A DNA stretch of 6,904 nt. It comes from an uncultured Ignavibacteria bacterium (GTDB lineage Bacteria; Bacteroidota; Ignavibacteria; Ignavibacteriales; Melioribacteraceae). Shown here piece after piece: positions 5,057 to 6,904 of the stretch (position 1 is the stretch's first letter; each line of letters starts with the position of its first letter). The notes under the pieces were generated by a model. It saw only the letters and a program-made list of their open reading frames with translations. It did no database searches and was not told the origin of the DNA. The position numbers and the translations under genes are program-made. Location of the stretch: the NCBI GenBank assembly GCA_937930275.1, contig CALGLM010000165.1:1-6904 (forward strand). The letters run 5' to 3'.

Positions 5057-6904
5057 TTACTCAATCGGTACACTGCTTACTGCTTCTTCAATTTTATCAC
5101 AAACTAATTTAAAGTTTGCTCGTTTAATTACTTCTTCACCTACTGTAACACTTGGTCCTTCGTCACAATTTTCCATACAGAAAGTGGCATTTATTTGTAC
5201 TCGGTCTTTCAAATCTGTGTTTTCGACATGATTTATAACTCGATGCAACAAATTTTGTGCCCCTTTTAAGTAACAGCTTGTACCTACGCAAAAATTAACA
5301 CAAAGTTTTTCTTCGCTCTTTCCGCCGATTAATCTAATTTGCTCGTCTGCTATACGTTTTCTGTTTCTATATTCGGTATGTAACAATTCATGTGCTTTAT
5401 GACTATTCGGTTCGCCTAAAGTTGAGTTATATAATTCGGCGACATAAGGATTTTCTTGAGCTTTATGTAATTGTAACATCTTATCACAATCATATAATCC
5501 TTTTGCGCGGGCTTTATTAACGTCATCGGTATAGTAAACCGGTTGACCTGCGCCTCCTATACATCCGCTTGGACACGACATTACTTCAACCAAGTGATAA
5601 TTTGCCTTCCCTTCTTTAATATTCTTCATAACGGTATGTGCATTTTTTAAGCCGTAAACAATAGCTACGTTAATGGTTTCACCGTTTAATTGTACCGAAT
5701 ATTCTCGTAATCCGGATGTTCCTCTTACTTCTAAGAAATCCGCATTAGTTAAATGAACATTATTAACTTTTTCGACAGCGTATCTAAGAACTGCTTCCGT
5801 AACGCCGCCGCTATTTCCAAATATTATTCCGGCACCGGTTTTAAAGCCCAACGGTAAGTCTAATGATTCCGGTTCAAGCTCTGTAAATCTTAAACCTGCT
5901 TGTTTAATCATAGCACCAAGTTCTTGAGTAGTTATTACTACATCAACTTCTTTAATTCCTTCATGTACAAATTCTTCTCTATCTGCTTCAAACTTTTTAG
6001 CAGTACAAGGCATTATAGAAACAATTACTATATCTTTTTTATTTACATTCATCTGTTTTGCCAAAATATCTTTAGCTACTGATCCAAACATTTGTTGAGG
6101 TGATTTACAACTTGACAAATGATTTAACATATCGGGATAATATTGTTCTGCAAATTTAACCCAAGCCGGGCAGCAGCTTGTAAATATTGGTAAATTTTCA
6201 CCTTTTTCTTTGCGAGCCAAAAATTCGTTTGCTTCTTCTATTACGGTTAAATCTGCCGCAAATGCAGTATCAAATACTTTATTAAAACCCATACGTTTTA
6301 ATGCCGAAACTACCTGACCGGTTAATAATTCACCCGGTTTTAAGCCAAATAACTCGCCTATTGCAACACGTACTGCAGGGGCAACTTGTGCAACAACAAC
6401 TTTTTTAGGATTATCTAACGCTGTCCATACTTTATCAACTTCATTTTTTGGAGTAAGTGCACCGGTAGGGCATACACGTGCACATTGACCGCATTCAACA
6501 CATTCAACTTCTGCCAAATTTTTACCGAATGCCGGCAATACCGTACTGTTTGAACCTCTAAATGCAAAATCAATAGCACCTATACCTTGAAGTTCGCTAC
6601 ATGCACGTACGCAATCACCGCATAATATACACTTGTTAACATCGCGTACAATTGCTTTACTGCTAAAATCTATTTCTTCTTTTTTGTTTGTTCTTTTAAA
6701 TCTAACTTCATTTACGCCTAATTTATATGCTATATCTTGAAGTTTGCACATCGTATTTTTTGCACAGGTTTGGCAATTTTGGTCGTGGTTTGCCAATAGA
6801 AGTTCGATAGAAATTTTACGAATCTCACGTAATTCGTTGGTGTTTGTTTTAATTTTCATGTTTGGTTCGGGAGGTAAGGAACAAGATGCAACAACTCCTT
6901 TTCC
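5057..6904 (-). CDS. hydA: [FeFe]-hydrogenase catalytic subunit HydA, probably of a bifurcating HydABC complex (5' end outside window)
   Basis: HydA reversibly reduces protons to H2 at the H-cluster in the cytosol. The frame stays open to the right edge, so the Met at 6859 is not the start. The 15 codons before it (GKGVVASCSLPPEPN) match the end of the N-terminal plant-type [2Fe-2S] domain, including its last Cys; about 50-60 residues are missing. Numbering from the 6859 Met, there follow a His-ligated [4Fe-4S] motif (His25, Cys29/32/38), two [4Fe-4S] motifs (Cys77/80/83/87 and Cys120/123/126/130) and the H-cluster domain with all signatures intact: TSCCPAW (227-233), MPCTAKKFE (283-291) and EVMSCPSGCIGGAG (425-438). 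The C terminus (about 518-600) is a thioredoxin-like [2Fe-2S] domain (Cys524/529 and Cys561/565). That C-terminal domain is typical of HydA in trimeric NAD- and ferredoxin-linked enzymes (group A3), so hydB and hydC probably lie just to the right. Nothing in the sequence suggests lost activity. Confidence 0.95.
   Translation of the reverse strand, partial: GKGVVASCSLPPEPNMKIKTNTNELREIRKISIELLLANHDQNCQTCAKNTMCKLQDIAYKLGVNEVRFKRTNKKEEIDFSSKAIVRDVNKCILCGDCVRACSELQGIGAIDFAFRGSNSTVLPAFGKNLAEVECVECGQCARVCPTGALTPKNEVDKVWTALDNPKKVVVAQVAPAVRVAIGELFGLKPGELLTGQVVSALKRMGFNKVFDTAFAADLTVIEEANEFLARKEKGENLPIFTSCCPAWVKFAEQYYPDMLNHLSSCKSPQQMFGSVAKDILAKQMNVNKKDIVIVSIMPCTAKKFEADREEFVHEGIKEVDVVITTQELGAMIKQAGLRFTELEPESLDLPLGFKTGAGIIFGNSGGVTEAVLRYAVEKVNNVHLTNADFLEVRGTSGLREYSVQLNGETINVAIVYGLKNAHTVMKNIKEGKANYHLVEVMSCPSGCIGGAGQPVYYTDDVNKARAKGLYDCDKMLQLHKAQENPYVAELYNSTLGEPNSHKAHELLHTEYRNRKRIADEQIRLIGGKSEEKLCVNFCVGTSCYLKGAQNLLHRVINHVENTDLKDRVQINATFCMENCDEGPSVTVGEEVIKRANFKLVCDKIEEAVSSVPIE

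Noticed and set aside
5900..6082. 60-codon plus-strand open frame antisense to hydA
   Set aside because: It covers the conserved HydA L2 region on the other strand; no independent coding signal.

Overview
The window is AT-rich (about one third G+C by eye), has almost no Shine-Dalgarno sequences, and at its left edge encodes a secreted protein with a carboxypeptidase-regulatory-like domain of the kind common in Bacteroidota. Together with the [FeFe]-hydrogenases, this suggests an anaerobic, probably fermentative member of the Bacteroidota. The lineage is inferred; no rRNA or other marker gene is present. All recognised genes lie on the minus strand, so transcription runs from right to left.

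Right part (6904 to about 2036): a hydrogen-metabolism operon read hydA -> hydS -> SpoIIE-type phosphatase. hydA is cut by the right edge. It encodes a large multi-cluster [FeFe]-hydrogenase with a C-terminal thioredoxin-like [2Fe-2S] domain, the layout of the HydA subunit of NAD-linked, electron-bifurcating HydABC enzymes. The second gene encodes a divergent [FeFe]-hydrogenase followed by a four-cysteine Fe-S domain, a PAS domain and a helical tail, the layout of putative sensory (group C, HydS) hydrogenases. Its coding end overlaps the third gene, a PP2C/SpoIIE-family phosphatase with an extra conserved C-terminal domain. A perfect 12-bp hairpin followed by a T-run ends the operon. The simplest reading is a catalytic H2 enzyme co-expressed with an H2- or redox-sensing module whose output is protein dephosphorylation. 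The kinase, the phosphoprotein target and the HydB/HydC partners are not in the window.

Middle (about 1590 to 2035): roughly 450 bases with no convincing gene. It holds a degenerate GGAT-type repeat and a G-rich patch with a near-palindrome. The promoter of the left-hand genes should also lie here.

Left part (1589 to 1): a second minus-strand cluster of three closely packed genes. These encode a small two-helix membrane protein with a possible PH-like cytosolic domain, a class I SAM-dependent methyltransferase joined to it by a TAATG stop/start overlap, and, 13 nt further on, the exported carboxypeptidase-regulatory-domain protein cut by the left edge. No link between this cluster and the hydrogenase operon is visible.
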